From the NCBI GenBank assembly GCA_945869845.1, contig CAMBRG010000001.1:1-64000 (forward strand): DNA of 64,000 nt, given 5' to 3'. Source of the DNA: Opitutus sp. GAS368 (lineage in GTDB: Bacteria > Verrucomicrobiota > Verrucomicrobiia > Opitutales > Opitutaceae). Under the pieces are notes generated by a model, which ran no database searches, was not told the DNA's origin, and was given only the letters and a program-made list of their open reading frames with translations. A program made the position numbers and the translations under genes. This document shows positions 34,433 through 43,246 of the stretch, piece by piece (positions within the stretch are counted from its first letter, which is position 1; the number at the start of each line of letters is the position of its first letter).

Positions 34433-35608
34433 ATGGATCCTGCGCTCAATCCCTACGCTCCCGGTGCCGGCACGCAGCCACCCGAACTCACGGGCCGTGC
34501 TAATCTGTTGGAGGCCGCGCGCATCGCGCTCACTCGCACCCGCAACGGACTTTCCACCAAGAGCTTTATTTTGGTCGGGCTGCGCGGCGTTGGCAAAACC
34601 GTGCTTCTCAACCGCGTGGAGGATCAAGCCCGCGAGGCCGGTTATCTCACTTCGCTCATCGAGGCCCACGAAGAAAAGTCCCTGCCCGCTCTCCTTTTAC
34701 CCGAGCTGCGGCGCATCCTCCTTAACTTGGATCGCGGCGAAAAGGTCGAGGCGGCGGTGAAGCGCGGCATCCGCGTGCTCAAGAGCTTCACCAAGGGCCT
34801 TAAGGTCACACTTGGCGAGGTGGAGATCGGCCTCGATATCGATCCCGAGGTGGGCGTGGCCGATAGCGGCGACTTGGAGGCCGACTTACCCGCCCTTTTT
34901 CTCGCCTTGGGGGAGGCCGCCCGCGCCCGTAAGACCGCCGTCGCGATCATCATCGACGAGCTACAGTATCTTTCCGAATCCGAGTTCAGCGCCCTCATCA
35001 TGGCGCTGCACAAGATCGCGCAAAAAGGCCTGCCGCTCCTCTTGGTCGGTGCCGGCCTCCCGCAGGTCGTCGGATTGGCGGGACGGTCCAAATCCTACGC
35101 CGAACGCCTCTTCGACTACCCCGAGATCGGGCCGCTCTCACCGGCCGATGCCCGTCTGGCCTTGGTCGAACCCGCCGAACGGGCGGGCGTGGTGTTCCAG
35201 CAAAAGGCCATTGACGCCATCTACGCGCAGACCCAGGGCTATCCCTATTTCCTGCAAGAGTGGGGCTATCAGGCGTGGAACTTGGCTCCTACCCCCAAAA
35301 TTGACGCCGCTGTGGTGGCCCGCGCCACCGCGGCCTCGCTCGGTCGCTTGGATGAAGGCTTTTTTCGTGTCCGCTTCGACCGCCTCACTCCTCGCGAAAA
35401 AGACTATATGCGAGCCATGGCGAGCTTGGGCGCAGGCCCGCACCGCTCCGGTGAGATCGCCGATAAACTCAAAGCCCCGGTGCGGAGTGTTGCCCCGGTG
35501 CGCTCCTCGCTCATCTCCAAGGGCATGATTTATAGTCCCGCCCACGGCGACACCGGGTTTACGGTGCCGCTGTTTGATGCGTATCTGCGGCGCATGATGC
35601 CCAGCTAA
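34433..35608 (+). CDS. AAA-type ATPase (AAA_16/Orc1-like)
   Basis: A 391-residue ATPase. GRANLLEAARIAL (21-33) leads to Walker A GLRGVGKT (49-56); Walker B is VAIIIDELQ (170-178); a sensor-like LLLVGAGLPQVVGLAGRSKSY follows, and the C-terminus (about 325-391) looks like a winged-helix domain (TPREKDYMRAMASLG, then SLISKGMIYSPAHG). This architecture is shared by Orc1/Cdc6-like and STAND-type switch ATPases. It ends 17 bases before the PLD-helicase gene on the same strand, so the two are probably one unit within the defence patch. Its upstream region holds a tandem ATGTTACG repeat (34370-34389). Confidence 0.85.
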   Translation: MDPALNPYAPGAGTQPPELTGRANLLEAARIALTRTRNGLSTKSFILVGLRGVGKTVLLNRVEDQAREAGYLTSLIEAHEEKSLPALLLPELRRILLNLDRGEKVEAAVKRGIRVLKSFTKGLKVTLGEVEIGLDIDPEVGVADSGDLEADLPALFLALGEAARARKTAVAIIIDELQYLSESEFSALIMALHKIAQKGLPLLLVGAGLPQVVGLAGRSKSYAERLFDYPEIGPLSPADARLALVEPAERAGVVFQQKAIDAIYAQTQGYPYFLQEWGYQAWNLAPTPKIDAAVVARATAASLGRLDEGFFRVRFDRLTPREKDYMRAMASLGAGPHRSGEIADKLKAPVRSVAPVRSSLISKGMIYSPAHGDTGFTVPLFDAYLRRMMPS

Positions 35609-35625
35609 AACCTCACGCCCAGAGC

Positions 35626-38600
35626 ATGTCCGCCAAGTCCAATCGGGATCTCGTTCCAGGCCTTTATGAACGTCTATTGGATGAAGAGTTATCGTTGGCC
35701 CTCGCTGCGAGGCCCGAGCTACAAGCCATACTAGGCAAGCTGGATGACGAAGAAGCGCCGCATGCTTACGGCCAGTTTCTGTTACAGCTAATTGTCCAAG
35801 CGCTGCGGGATCGCGCTCCCGACGAACGTCTTCCTCTGGTCAATAGCTTGATCGCGTTGATTTCCGAGACTGACGGGCTCGGCTACTTGCAGCGCAAAAC
35901 ACTCCTGGCTTGCGCCGAACCAGTCCTGCTCTCCCTGCAACCCCCTGCTCCGGGTGGCAGCTCCGCCGCCGGGTTAGCGCGCTCGGTCACTCCGTTAGCC
36001 ACCAGCAGTCTGCTCACTGGAGCCCGCCACGATCCACAACTCGAATACGAGCTTCGGCAAGAAATGGCCACGGCCGATCGGGTTGATATCCTTGTCGCGT
36101 TTATCAAATGGGCCGGCCTTCGACTTCTCCAACCCGCTTTCGAGTCGCTTGCTGCCCGCGGTGTTCCTGTGCGTCTTGTCACTACCTCCTACATGGGCGC
36201 ATCCGATCCCGACGCCATCGCCTGGCTCGCCGCGCAACCGGGCTTTTTGGTCAAAGTCTCCTACGATACCGAGCGCACGCGTCTTCACGCCAAGGCCTAC
36301 CACTTTCACCGAAAAACGGGGTTCTCCACAGGCTACATCGGCTCCGCCAATATGTCGCGTGCCGCCATGACCAGTGGGCTCGAGTGGACGGTGAAGGTCA
36401 CGGAGGTGGATCAACCGCATATCCTACAGCGCTTCGCCGCCGAGTTTTCCACTTACTGGGCCAGCCCAGATTTCGAGTCCTACGATGCATCCCAAGCCAA
36501 GCGCCTGGTTGATGCCATACAGCACGCCAAAACCGGCGGCGGCTCTACCGGTCCACGATTTTTCGCGGATATTCGCCCGCATGCATTTCAGGAGCGCATT
36601 CTCGACGCTCTTGCCGCCGCTCGCGGCTTAGGTCAGACGCGTAATCTAGTTGTCGCCGCCACCGGCACCGGCAAAACCGTAATAGCTGCCTTTGACTATG
36701 CCCGCTTCACCTTCCGTGCCGTAAGTGAATCGGTGGGCAACATGCGCCCGAATCTCCTCTTCGTTGCCCACCGGAAAGAGATTTTGGAACAGGCCCGAGA
36801 TTGTTTTAGGACGGTTTTGCGTGACGCCAATTTTGGTGAACTGCTCGTAGATGGGAGTCGTCCTGCCGCCTGGAATCACGTGTTTGCCTCCGTGCAAAGC
36901 CTGACCAACGCCGAGCCTTGGCTGACTTTTTCACCCGAGCACTACCCGTTTATCGTGATCGACGAGGCGCACCACAGCACGGCCTCCAGTTATCGTCCGA
37001 TGATGGAAAATTGCCGCCCGGCGGTGCTGCTAGGGCTCACTGCCACGCCTGAGCGCATGGACGGCAGCTCCATCTTGCCTGATTTCGGTGGTGAATTTGC
37101 TGCCGAGATTCGACTCCCCGAGGCACTCGAAGAAAAACTCCTCTGCCCCTTTCACTACTTCGGAATTACCGATCCCGTTTCGCTCACCGACGAGCGTTTC
37201 TGGCGCAACGGCCAATATGACATCACCGCCCTCACCGAGGCGTATACGGGCGACGACATCCGCGCCCGCCAGCGACTCGATGTTATCCTCGCCAGCCTGC
37301 TCCGTTATCAACCCGATCTCAGCCGCACCCGCGCCGTCGGTTTTTGTGCGAGTGTCGCACACGCCCGCTACATGGCGGCCGCGTTTAACCAAGCCGCCTA
37401 TCGCGCCGCTGTTATCGTAGGTGAAACACCCACTGAAGAACGGGCCACCCTTATGGCGGAATTCCGCGCTGGACGCCTGCCCTTCGTCTTCACGGTTGAT
37501 GTTTTTAGCGAGGGTGTGGACGTGCCGGAGATTAATCTAGTGATGTTCCTGCGCCCTACGGACAGCCTCACCGTCTTCCTTCAGCAACTCGGCCGCGGAC
37601 TGCGTCACGCACCCGAAAAGGACTGCCTGACCGTCCTCGATTTTATCGGGCAAAATCATCGCCGCTACCGCATTGACCGTAAGTTCGCTGCACTCCTCAA
37701 CCGTGACCGTCAGCGCATGGACCAGGAAGTGGAAAAGGATTTTCCCCATCTGCCGCCCGGCTGTAACATCCAACTCGAGCGCGTCGCTCGCGAGTCCATC
37801 CTCAACAACATCCGCGAGAGCCTGCGCAACTTCAGCACACTGGTAACCGAGAGTTTGGCGACTTTTCAGCAAGATCACGGCTGTGCCCCAACCTTTGGGA
37901 ATTTCATTCGAATCACCGGTGTGTCGCCGCTCACTCTCCTCAAAAACAAAACGTGGTCCGAATGGCAGGCGCTTGCGCGTCATGGTATTCCCCCAACGGA
38001 TCCGGACCTGGACGCCTGTCGTCAGGCACATCGGCGGATACTTCTGCGCACCGATCCGCAGGTGTTGCGTCAGCTGGCGCACTTCGCCGACGCCGACCGC
38101 GATTTCGACGTGAACCGAGACCTCGTTTGCGAGACCGACGGGATCGGCCTGCATTATCTGTTGTGGGGAAAAAAAGGCGCAGATGTCGGTGTCGCCACGG
38201 TCGAGGATTCTCTAAAAAAATGGCGGCGCAATCCGACCGCCGTGCGAGACCTCCGCGAACTTATTGAACACGTGCAGCGCCATCCTGCGTTTCCGGTCGC
38301 ACCGCTTGGCCTGCCTTTCCCCTGCTCCCTGCAACTGCATGCAGCCTACGGATCGGCCGAGATAAAAGCCGCTCTGGGGTTTTGCAGCTTGGAGAAATCA
38401 GGTCCTGCCGGTGTGGGAGTGTTCCATGACGAAGAGCGTAAATGCTACGTGCATTTAGTGACCTTCCGGAAATCGGAGCAGGACTTCTCGCCCACTACCC
38501 AATATCGCGACTATCCGATAAGTCGCACGCAACTGCACTGGGAAAGCCAATCCACGACGACACAGCTCAGTGCGACGGGGCAGAATCTTCTGCACTTTCG

Positions 38601-38790
38601 TGAGCGGGGCTACACCATACTTTTCTTCGCCCGCTTGGAAAAACGCATCGGTGACGAAACCGCCCCGTTTATCTTTCTTGGTCCTGCGGATCGCCTGCTC
38701 AGTGCTGACGGCAACCGCCCTATCTCCATAGTTTGGGAGCTAGCCTATCCTATGCCCGCCGCACTGTTTGAAGAGGCAAAGACGACCTGA
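35626..38790 (+). CDS. PLD-like nuclease / SF2 helicase / DUF3427 protein
   Basis: A 1054-residue multidomain protein. Residues about 130-285 form a phospholipase-D-like domain with the half-site RLHAKAYHF (H221, K223) and GSANMSRAA (239-247). A superfamily 2 DEAD/DEAH helicase follows: Walker A ATGTGKT (345-351), VIDEAHH, GLTATPERMD, FSEGVDVPEINLV and QQLGRGLRH. The C-terminal part, with VTFRKSEQDFSPTTQYRDYP and LHFRERGYTILFFARL, is DUF3427. Proteins of this layout are common in bacterial defence islands and are thought to attack foreign DNA or complexes; the exact action is not established. No frameshift is seen, unlike its neighbours. It ends right where the DUF2357 remnant begins. Confidence 0.88.
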   Translation: MSAKSNRDLVPGLYERLLDEELSLALAARPELQAILGKLDDEEAPHAYGQFLLQLIVQALRDRAPDERLPLVNSLIALISETDGLGYLQRKTLLACAEPVLLSLQPPAPGGSSAAGLARSVTPLATSSLLTGARHDPQLEYELRQEMATADRVDILVAFIKWAGLRLLQPAFESLAARGVPVRLVTTSYMGASDPDAIAWLAAQPGFLVKVSYDTERTRLHAKAYHFHRKTGFSTGYIGSANMSRAAMTSGLEWTVKVTEVDQPHILQRFAAEFSTYWASPDFESYDASQAKRLVDAIQHAKTGGGSTGPRFFADIRPHAFQERILDALAAARGLGQTRNLVVAATGTGKTVIAAFDYARFTFRAVSESVGNMRPNLLFVAHRKEILEQARDCFRTVLRDANFGELLVDGSRPAAWNHVFASVQSLTNAEPWLTFSPEHYPFIVIDEAHHSTASSYRPMMENCRPAVLLGLTATPERMDGSSILPDFGGEFAAEIRLPEALEEKLLCPFHYFGITDPVSLTDERFWRNGQYDITALTEAYTGDDIRARQRLDVILASLLRYQPDLSRTRAVGFCASVAHARYMAAAFNQAAYRAAVIVGETPTEERATLMAEFRAGRLPFVFTVDVFSEGVDVPEINLVMFLRPTDSLTVFLQQLGRGLRHAPEKDCLTVLDFIGQNHRRYRIDRKFAALLNRDRQRMDQEVEKDFPHLPPGCNIQLERVARESILNNIRESLRNFSTLVTESLATFQQDHGCAPTFGNFIRITGVSPLTLLKNKTWSEWQALARHGIPPTDPDLDACRQAHRRILLRTDPQVLRQLAHFADADRDFDVNRDLVCETDGIGLHYLLWGKKGADVGVATVEDSLKKWRRNPTAVRDLRELIEHVQRHPAFPVAPLGLPFPCSLQLHAAYGSAEIKAALGFCSLEKSGPAGVGVFHDEERKCYVHLVTFRKSEQDFSPTTQYRDYPISRTQLHWESQSTTTQLSATGQNLLHFRERGYTILFFARLEKRIGDETAPFIFLGPADRLLSADGNRPISIVWELAYPMPAALFEEAKTT

Positions 38791-39967
38791 GAAACTGGAT
38801 ACTATTTTGAGCCGCGCTCGCCGGAGTTTGACCGCAAGCACATTGTCGTCCGCTCAAAGCCGAGTTTCAGTTTAACCACAAATTTCTCCGCAACGCCGAC
38901 CACCGGAAAAACGGCGGTTGGACGCGGGGCGTGCAACCCGACTACACCATCAGCATCTGGCCCGCTGAGTTTGAGAAAGACGAGGCAGAGAAGTGCGAGG
39001 CTTTGGGGCATATTCACTTCGACGCCAAGTATCGGGTGGAGAATCTGGATGCGCTGTTTGGGAAGAAGGAGGAAGAGGACGAGAATATCAGCGACCGCTC
39101 TGAATCCGTCGCCGCCAAGCCTACCGCCGCCAAGTATTCCGACCTGCTCAAAATGCACGCCTACCGCGACGCCATCCGCCGCACAGCGTGTGCCTACGTG
39201 CTCTATCCCGGCAACGATGGGGACGATAAGCGATTTGAGGAGTTCGACCACCGGGGTTTCCACGAGGTGTTGCCGGGGCTGGGAGCCTTTGCGATCCGGC
39301 CAAAGCCGACGGCTCTGCCGATGGCATGGCGTCGCTTTCCATATTCCTCGATGAAGTGATCGAGCACCTATCCAACCGCACCACTGCCCGCGAGCGAAAC
39401 ACCTACCACCTCGCCGAGTCCTACGCCGTCGAAGAGGCGCCGGTTCCCTATGGCGATCTGGTGCTGAATGAACTCGATGAGTTTTCGGCCACCCGGCGGG
39501 CGCTGCCCCCCGCCGAGCATCACATCGTTGTAGCGTGGTATAATGATGCTGAGCAGCTGAAATGGACGGAGGAGACAGGCAAGGTTCTGGTGCGCTTGGG
39601 CGACAGACCGGGCACTTGGCACGTGCCCCCGGAGTTTGCATCGGCCCGTCATGTGCTCCTCCACACCCGCAACGATGTCAGGCCGGGGCTGCTACGCCTC
39701 AAAGACGGTTATCCCGGCTACAAGATTTTCTCTGCGAAAGATGTGCTCGATTTAGGCTATCCGGGCGCGGCCAAGGGTGAAATCTACGCGATCTTTGAAG
39801 TGGAGAAGGACGCCAGTTATGCAGGACAAACGTGGGATGCGGTCAAATTGTGGAAGGCGCAAAAGACATTTGATCGCCGCACACGCTATCGCCCCAAACC
39901 TCACCCAAGACGGTCAGCTGATCCTCGTATCTTGAGTCTTCGCGAATTACTCACCGCCCGAAAATGA
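38791..39967 (+). pseudogene. frameshifted DUF2357/McrC-like PD-(D/E)XK nuclease remnant
   Basis: Three consecutive pieces in three frames reconstruct one C-terminal region: piece 1 from 38791 (GYYFEPRSPEFDRKHIVVRS), piece 2 from about 38863 to 39303 (FQFNHKFLRN, GGWTRGVQPDYTISIWP, IHFDAKYR, KYSDLLKMHAYRDAIRRT), piece 3 to 39967 (SIFLDEVIEHLSNRT, RERNTYHLAESY). Each junction fits a single-base deletion, near 38862 and near 39303. PDY...FDAK is the PD-(D/E)XK nuclease core of DUF2357/McrC-type restriction proteins. The N-terminal half is missing altogether. The gene is therefore dead unless the two shifts are sequencing errors. Confidence 0.75.
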
Positions 39968-40009
39968 CCATTCCCGCAGCGGATGGCGTGACGTGACGAT
40001 TCCAGAATG

Positions 40010-40245
40010 AGGGGAACCCGGGTTCGCACCGATCGGTTTTTCAACACCACGATATCGGCGCGGCGGGTTTCGGGGGTTACGCTGAGCTCGTCGAGGCGGC
40101 CGGCCACAATGCGCCCTCGATGACGTTGGCTCGGGGGGCGTGGAGCTTGAATTCAGCGTTCCAATAAGGCGCGGTGGAGAAGCCCGGCCGGCGGTCGGGG
40201 TTATACTTTCCCTGAGGGCGGAGCGGGGGAGGGGCTGCGGTGATT
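40010..40245 (-). pseudogene. C-terminal remnant, possibly of a GH95-like glycosidase
   Basis: Reading the minus strand, one frame gives GKYNPDRRPGFSTAPYWNAE then FKLHAPRANVIEG, and after a frame change near 40100 the reading continues GRIVAGRLDELSVTPETRRA then DIVVLKN. Joined, this resembles the C-terminal beta-domain ends of GH95-type alpha-L-fucosidase-like proteins (VTPxSRRxDVVV style). That comparison is from memory and the family is uncertain. No start or body of the gene remains, so it is a degraded 3' scrap, separated from the sulfatase block by the toxin-antitoxin and Vsr genes. Confidence 0.35.
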
Positions 40246-40328
40246 GCGGCCGGGCGTTCCGCGACGGGGGCGTCGCGGCTCCAGGTGGTCGGTCGGGGGC
40301 GGCCGACAAGCGTCGCCTCTATGCGGTC

Positions 40329-40362
40329 TCCCAACCCCACGGGCGGGACGCCCGTGCCACAC
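40329..40362. repeat. core of the REPIN-like element, copy D
   Basis: CCAACCCCACGGGCGGGACG followed by CCCGTGCCACACTC, matching the palindromic core of copies A and B but without their outer arms. Confidence 0.45.
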
Positions 40363-40374
40363 TCGACGAGTCGC

Positions 40375-40440
40375 TCAGAAGCTGAAGGTGAGCGTCACGC
40401 GGCGGTTGAGGCCGGGTTGGGCGAAATGTGGGAGGTCGGC
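40375..40440 (-). pseudogene. last codons of a TonB-receptor-like gene
   Basis: A minus-strand frame ends LPHFAQPGLNRRVTLTFSF and a TGA stop (40377-40375). The alternating hydrophobic strand with a terminal Phe is the signature of an outer-membrane beta-barrel C-terminus. Nothing recognisable precedes it, so it is a short remnant at best. Confidence 0.3.
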
Positions 40441-40532
40441 GCGATGGCTGCGCGGCGGAGGAAAATGGCGGCCGTGAGCCCCCAGCCTGACCACCGAAGC
40501 TGGTCACCGCAGCGCGCCTTCAGGCTCTGCGA

Positions 40533-40844
40533 TCAGAGCGTCATTTGCCGGTTCCAAGTCTCGCGAACGGCGGCCAAATCGGCGGCCCCCAACACCCCGA
40601 GGCGTCGCAGAAAAATAGTTTTCTCGGCGGTCACAAGTCGGTCGAGACGGGCGACGGAAGGCTTGAGCAGTCCAGCTGCCTTCCAGTCGTGGAGGGTGAC
40701 ATCGAGCGCCCTGGTGTGACTCACGGAGGTAATACGACAGATGACGGCATCCGGCTGAAGATCGAAAAGCACCAAAGCCGGACGAATCTTGCTTTCGGTG
40801 CCCGCCGTGAACGGGAACTGACAAATGAAGATCTCCCCGAACAT
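40533..40844 (-). CDS. MazF/PemK-like RNase toxin
   Basis: A 103-residue protein of the PemK/MazF fold: GEIFICQFPFTAGTESKIRP (3-22) followed by ALVLFDLQPDAVICRITS is the usual beta-barrel opening, and a later DRLVTAEKTIFLRRLG matches the conserved Thr/Lys strand. Such toxins cut mRNA at short motifs. The start ATG overlaps the stop of the antitoxin gene by one base (TGATG), so the two are translationally coupled. It lies in the boundary debris on the right of the defence patch. Confidence 0.8.
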   Translation of the reverse strand: MFGEIFICQFPFTAGTESKIRPALVLFDLQPDAVICRITSVSHTRALDVTLHDWKAAGLLKPSVARLDRLVTAEKTIFLRRLGVLGAADLAAVRETWNRQMTL

Positions 40845-41056
40845 CAGCGGCAGGAGTCGTAGATGGCGTCCTCGGGCGAGTCATCGCGGAGAAACTGCTG
40901 GTAAGCGCCCTTGCGCCATTCGGCATCTCCGGACGGTTCGTCGGTCAGAACGATGATGCGCACGCGTCCTTTTTTGGGCAACTGGTCGGCGACCTCCGGT
41001 GGGATCGGCAGCAGGCGTGAGTCGCTCAACTCCGTGGTAAATTCAATAGCGTGCAT
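40844..41056 (-). CDS. small antitoxin partnered with the MazF/PemK-like toxin
   Basis: A 70-residue protein (MHAIEFTTELSDSRLLPIPP, then EVADQLPKKGRVRIIVL and an acidic tail) placed directly before the toxin with a one-base overlap. The style, a short beta-hairpin N-terminus for DNA binding and an acidic toxin-binding tail (DEPSGDAEWRKGAYQQFLRD), fits antitoxins of PemK/MazF-type pairs, but the N-terminal family is not one I can name. Function is inferred mostly from position. Confidence 0.72.
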   Translation of the reverse strand: MHAIEFTTELSDSRLLPIPPEVADQLPKKGRVRIIVLTDEPSGDAEWRKGAYQQFLRDDSPEDAIYDSCR

Positions 41057-41459
41057 GGGCGGAGGGTGTTGCTCAAGCAGCGGCGGGTCAATCCGCCCGT
41101 TGTCACGAGGCGCGTGATATCGCGCCGCCTAACTCGTGATTCCGGGCGATGATATCGGTGGGGCTTTGCAGACCGAGCTCGAAGCCCGGCTACATGGTTG
41201 TTCGAGCCGATGGGGTCACGTATTGACTCTTGACATACGGCGCAATCTCCGGGGCGTATGCAAGTCATGGCCGCAAAGTGGGGCTAGCCGAAGCTCGGCA
41301 AAGCACGCATTGAAGCCCGACTTGCGTTTGGCACTCGCACCATTGCGCCTCGCCCGGATTTGCCCCGCGATGCCCGGTCTCGCCCGACCCGCACCGGCCC
41401 CCGCGCCTTACCGGCTCACGCTTCGCCTTTCAGATTAAGCTCCGTCAGCTCACCAGACG
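41057..41459. other. unassigned stretch between the toxin-antitoxin pair and Vsr remnant
   Basis: About 400 bases with no gene that I can support. A TTGACA box at 41230-41235 has no good -10 partner. The segment from about 41270 may be the eroded 5' part of the Vsr gene, but no frame gives a convincing N-terminus. Confidence 0.4.
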
Positions 41460-41720
41460 ATCTCCACGCCTGACCATCTTCGTCGACGGTTGCTTCTGGC
41501 ACGGTTGCCCCCTCCATGGCACGCAGCCGAAGCACAACGCGAAATTCTGGCGCGAGAAGCTGGCTCGCAACCACGCGCGTGACCGGGAAGTGAATCGCGC
41601 GCTCCGCGCGAGGGTTGGCGGGTGCTGCGAATTTGGGAGCATGAATTACGGCGGAAGAACGAGAGGCGGCTGGCGGCGAAACTTGATTGCGCGGTCCAGC
41701 GCTTCGAGGCGTTCGCCCGG
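41460..41720 (+). pseudogene. vsr: frameshifted Vsr (very short patch repair) endonuclease remnant
   Basis: From 41470 one frame gives LTIFVDGCFWHGCPLHGTQP, then KHNAKFWREKLARNHARDRE, and after a single-base deletion near 41611 the reading continues GWRVLRIWEHELRRKNERRL. This is the Vsr/MutH-like core: FVDGCFWHxC, FWxxKxxxNxxRD and GWxVxxIWExEL. Vsr nicks at T:G mismatches produced by deamination of 5-methylcytosine and is normally encoded beside a Dcm-type methyltransferase, here found truncated at 33318. The N-terminal third is not recognisable. The gene is inactive as written. Confidence 0.75.
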
Positions 41721-41741
41721 TGGCGGGTTCGGGCTGGGGCG

Positions 41742-43241
41742 TCAGCGGTAGTCGGCGCCGGTGAGGCTTTCGAGGACGGAGCGCTGCCAAGTTTGCAGGA
41801 TGGCGGCAAGTTTCTCGGCTTCGGCGGGGTGCGTTGCGATGACGTTGGTTTTCTCGGCGGGATCGGTGCGGAGATCGAAGAGCTCGCGGCCGCTCCCATT
41901 GGTACCGTCGACGACGAGTTTGTAGCGGTTGCTCACGACGGCGCGTGGACCGGCGAAGTCTTGCGGGAGGATTTCGCGGTGCTGGAAGTTTTGAAAATCG
42001 CGCGTGGCGGTGCCGCCGGGGCCGAGCTTCACCAGCGGGGTGGTGCCTTTTTGCAATTCGGGATCGAGGTAGGGTTTCGCGCCGGGATGGCGGGCGATGG
42101 CGTCGTCCCAGAAACAGATCGGCGCGGCGCGTTCGGTCATCGTGCCGTCGAGGAGCGCGCGGAGCGAAAGGCCGTCGAGGGGGCGGCGCGGGAGGGGGTG
42201 GCCCGCGAGGTCGCAGAGCGTGGGCAGGATGTCGCTGGTGACGGCGTTGACGTCGGTCGTGCGCGGGCGGGAAATTTTCGCGGGCCACTCGATGATGCCG
42301 GGGACGCGAATGCCGCCCTCGTAGATGCTACCTTTTCGTTCGCGGAACGGAACGGTGGCGACGGCCTCCTCGGGGGTGCCGTTGTCGCCGCAATACCAGA
42401 GCAGGGTATTGGCGCGGAGGCCGGCGGCGCCGAGATGGTCGCGGAGTTGGCCGATGGAGCGATCCATCGCGGTGATCTCGGCGAAACGCTCGCGGAGCAC
42501 GTCGCGTTGGAGGCGGGTGGTGTTGCGCCCGGTTTCGTTGGACGTGAGTTTTACCTGACGGTTACCAAAGGTGGCGGGGAGATCGTCGTAGAGCGCGAGA
42601 TCTTTGGGGAGGGCTTGATACGGCTCGTGCGGTGAACCGAACCACACAACGACGAAGAACGGTTTACCGGCGCGGCGGGCGGCGTCGATGTAACGGATCG
42701 CCTCGGCGATGATGATCTCCGAGCTCTCGCCCTTGATGACGTGGGGCGGGCCGCCGTTGCGGGAGAGGGAAGGATCGAGTTCGAAAAAGTTATCGTGGGA
42801 GAGCCACGTATCGAAGCCCATGGCGCCGGGGTTGGTCGGCGAAGAGGCTTTTACGGGGCCGAGGTGCCATTTGCCAAAATGCCCGGTGGCGTAACCGGCG
42901 TCGCGCAGGAGTTGGGCGACCGTGATTTCCTGCGGTCGCGTCGACCAACCCGGGGCGAAGGTGCCGGAGCGATGGTGGTGGCGGCCGTTCATGACGGTGG
43001 CCCGAGTGGGTGAACAACTCGCGCCGCCGGAGTAGAAGCGGTCGAGCCGGAGGCCGGTGCGCGCCATCTCGTCGAGGACGGGTGTCTTCAAGTAGGGATG
43101 GCCGTTGTAACCGGTTTCGTCCCAGCCGTGGTCGTCGCCCATGAGCAGGACGAGGTTGGGACGCTCGGCCGCGGCGACGGAGAAGGCGGAGAGGGGGAGA
43201 AGGAGGGAAAGAGAGAGGGAGAGAAAGGGGCGGAGGTGCAT
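41742..43241 (-). CDS. secreted sulfatase, NGHPYLKTP branch
   Basis: A 499-residue S1 sulfatase with a Ser/Leu-repeat signal peptide (1-24). Asp-Asp is at 36-37 in MGDDHGWDETGYNGHP, formylglycine site C76 in CSPTR, TGHFGKWHLGPV, and CGDNGTPEEAVATVPFRERK for the distal metal site. It is a close relative of the sulfatase at 45564-47045 (shared TGYxGHPxLKTP, TGHFGKWHL and VPGIIEWPA), probably an in-locus duplicate. It is the last gene of the long minus-strand block, five bases after the alpha/beta-hydrolase stop. Its signal-peptide DNA is nearly identical to that of the esterase at 6445. Confidence 0.93.
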   Translation of the reverse strand: MHLRPFLSLSLSLLLPLSAFSVAAAERPNLVLLMGDDHGWDETGYNGHPYLKTPVLDEMARTGLRLDRFYSGGASCSPTRATVMNGRHHHRSGTFAPGWSTRPQEITVAQLLRDAGYATGHFGKWHLGPVKASSPTNPGAMGFDTWLSHDNFFELDPSLSRNGGPPHVIKGESSEIIIAEAIRYIDAARRAGKPFFVVVWFGSPHEPYQALPKDLALYDDLPATFGNRQVKLTSNETGRNTTRLQRDVLRERFAEITAMDRSIGQLRDHLGAAGLRANTLLWYCGDNGTPEEAVATVPFRERKGSIYEGGIRVPGIIEWPAKISRPRTTDVNAVTSDILPTLCDLAGHPLPRRPLDGLSLRALLDGTMTERAAPICFWDDAIARHPGAKPYLDPELQKGTTPLVKLGPGGTATRDFQNFQHREILPQDFAGPRAVVSNRYKLVVDGTNGSGRELFDLRTDPAEKTNVIATHPAEAEKLAAILQTWQRSVLESLTGADYR

Positions 43242-43246
43242 GGCTT

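Larger units (their letters stand above)
39968..40532. other. gap with carbohydrate-locus gene debris
   Basis: No intact gene in these 565 bases. On the minus strand it holds the remnants at 40010-40245 and 40375-40440 and, between them, a repeat core at 40329-40362. The rest is unassigned GC-rich sequence. Confidence 0.5.

Noticed and set aside
41230..41235. TTGACA -35 box
   Set aside because: No acceptable -10 hexamer at 16-18 bases, and no intact gene starts downstream on that strand.
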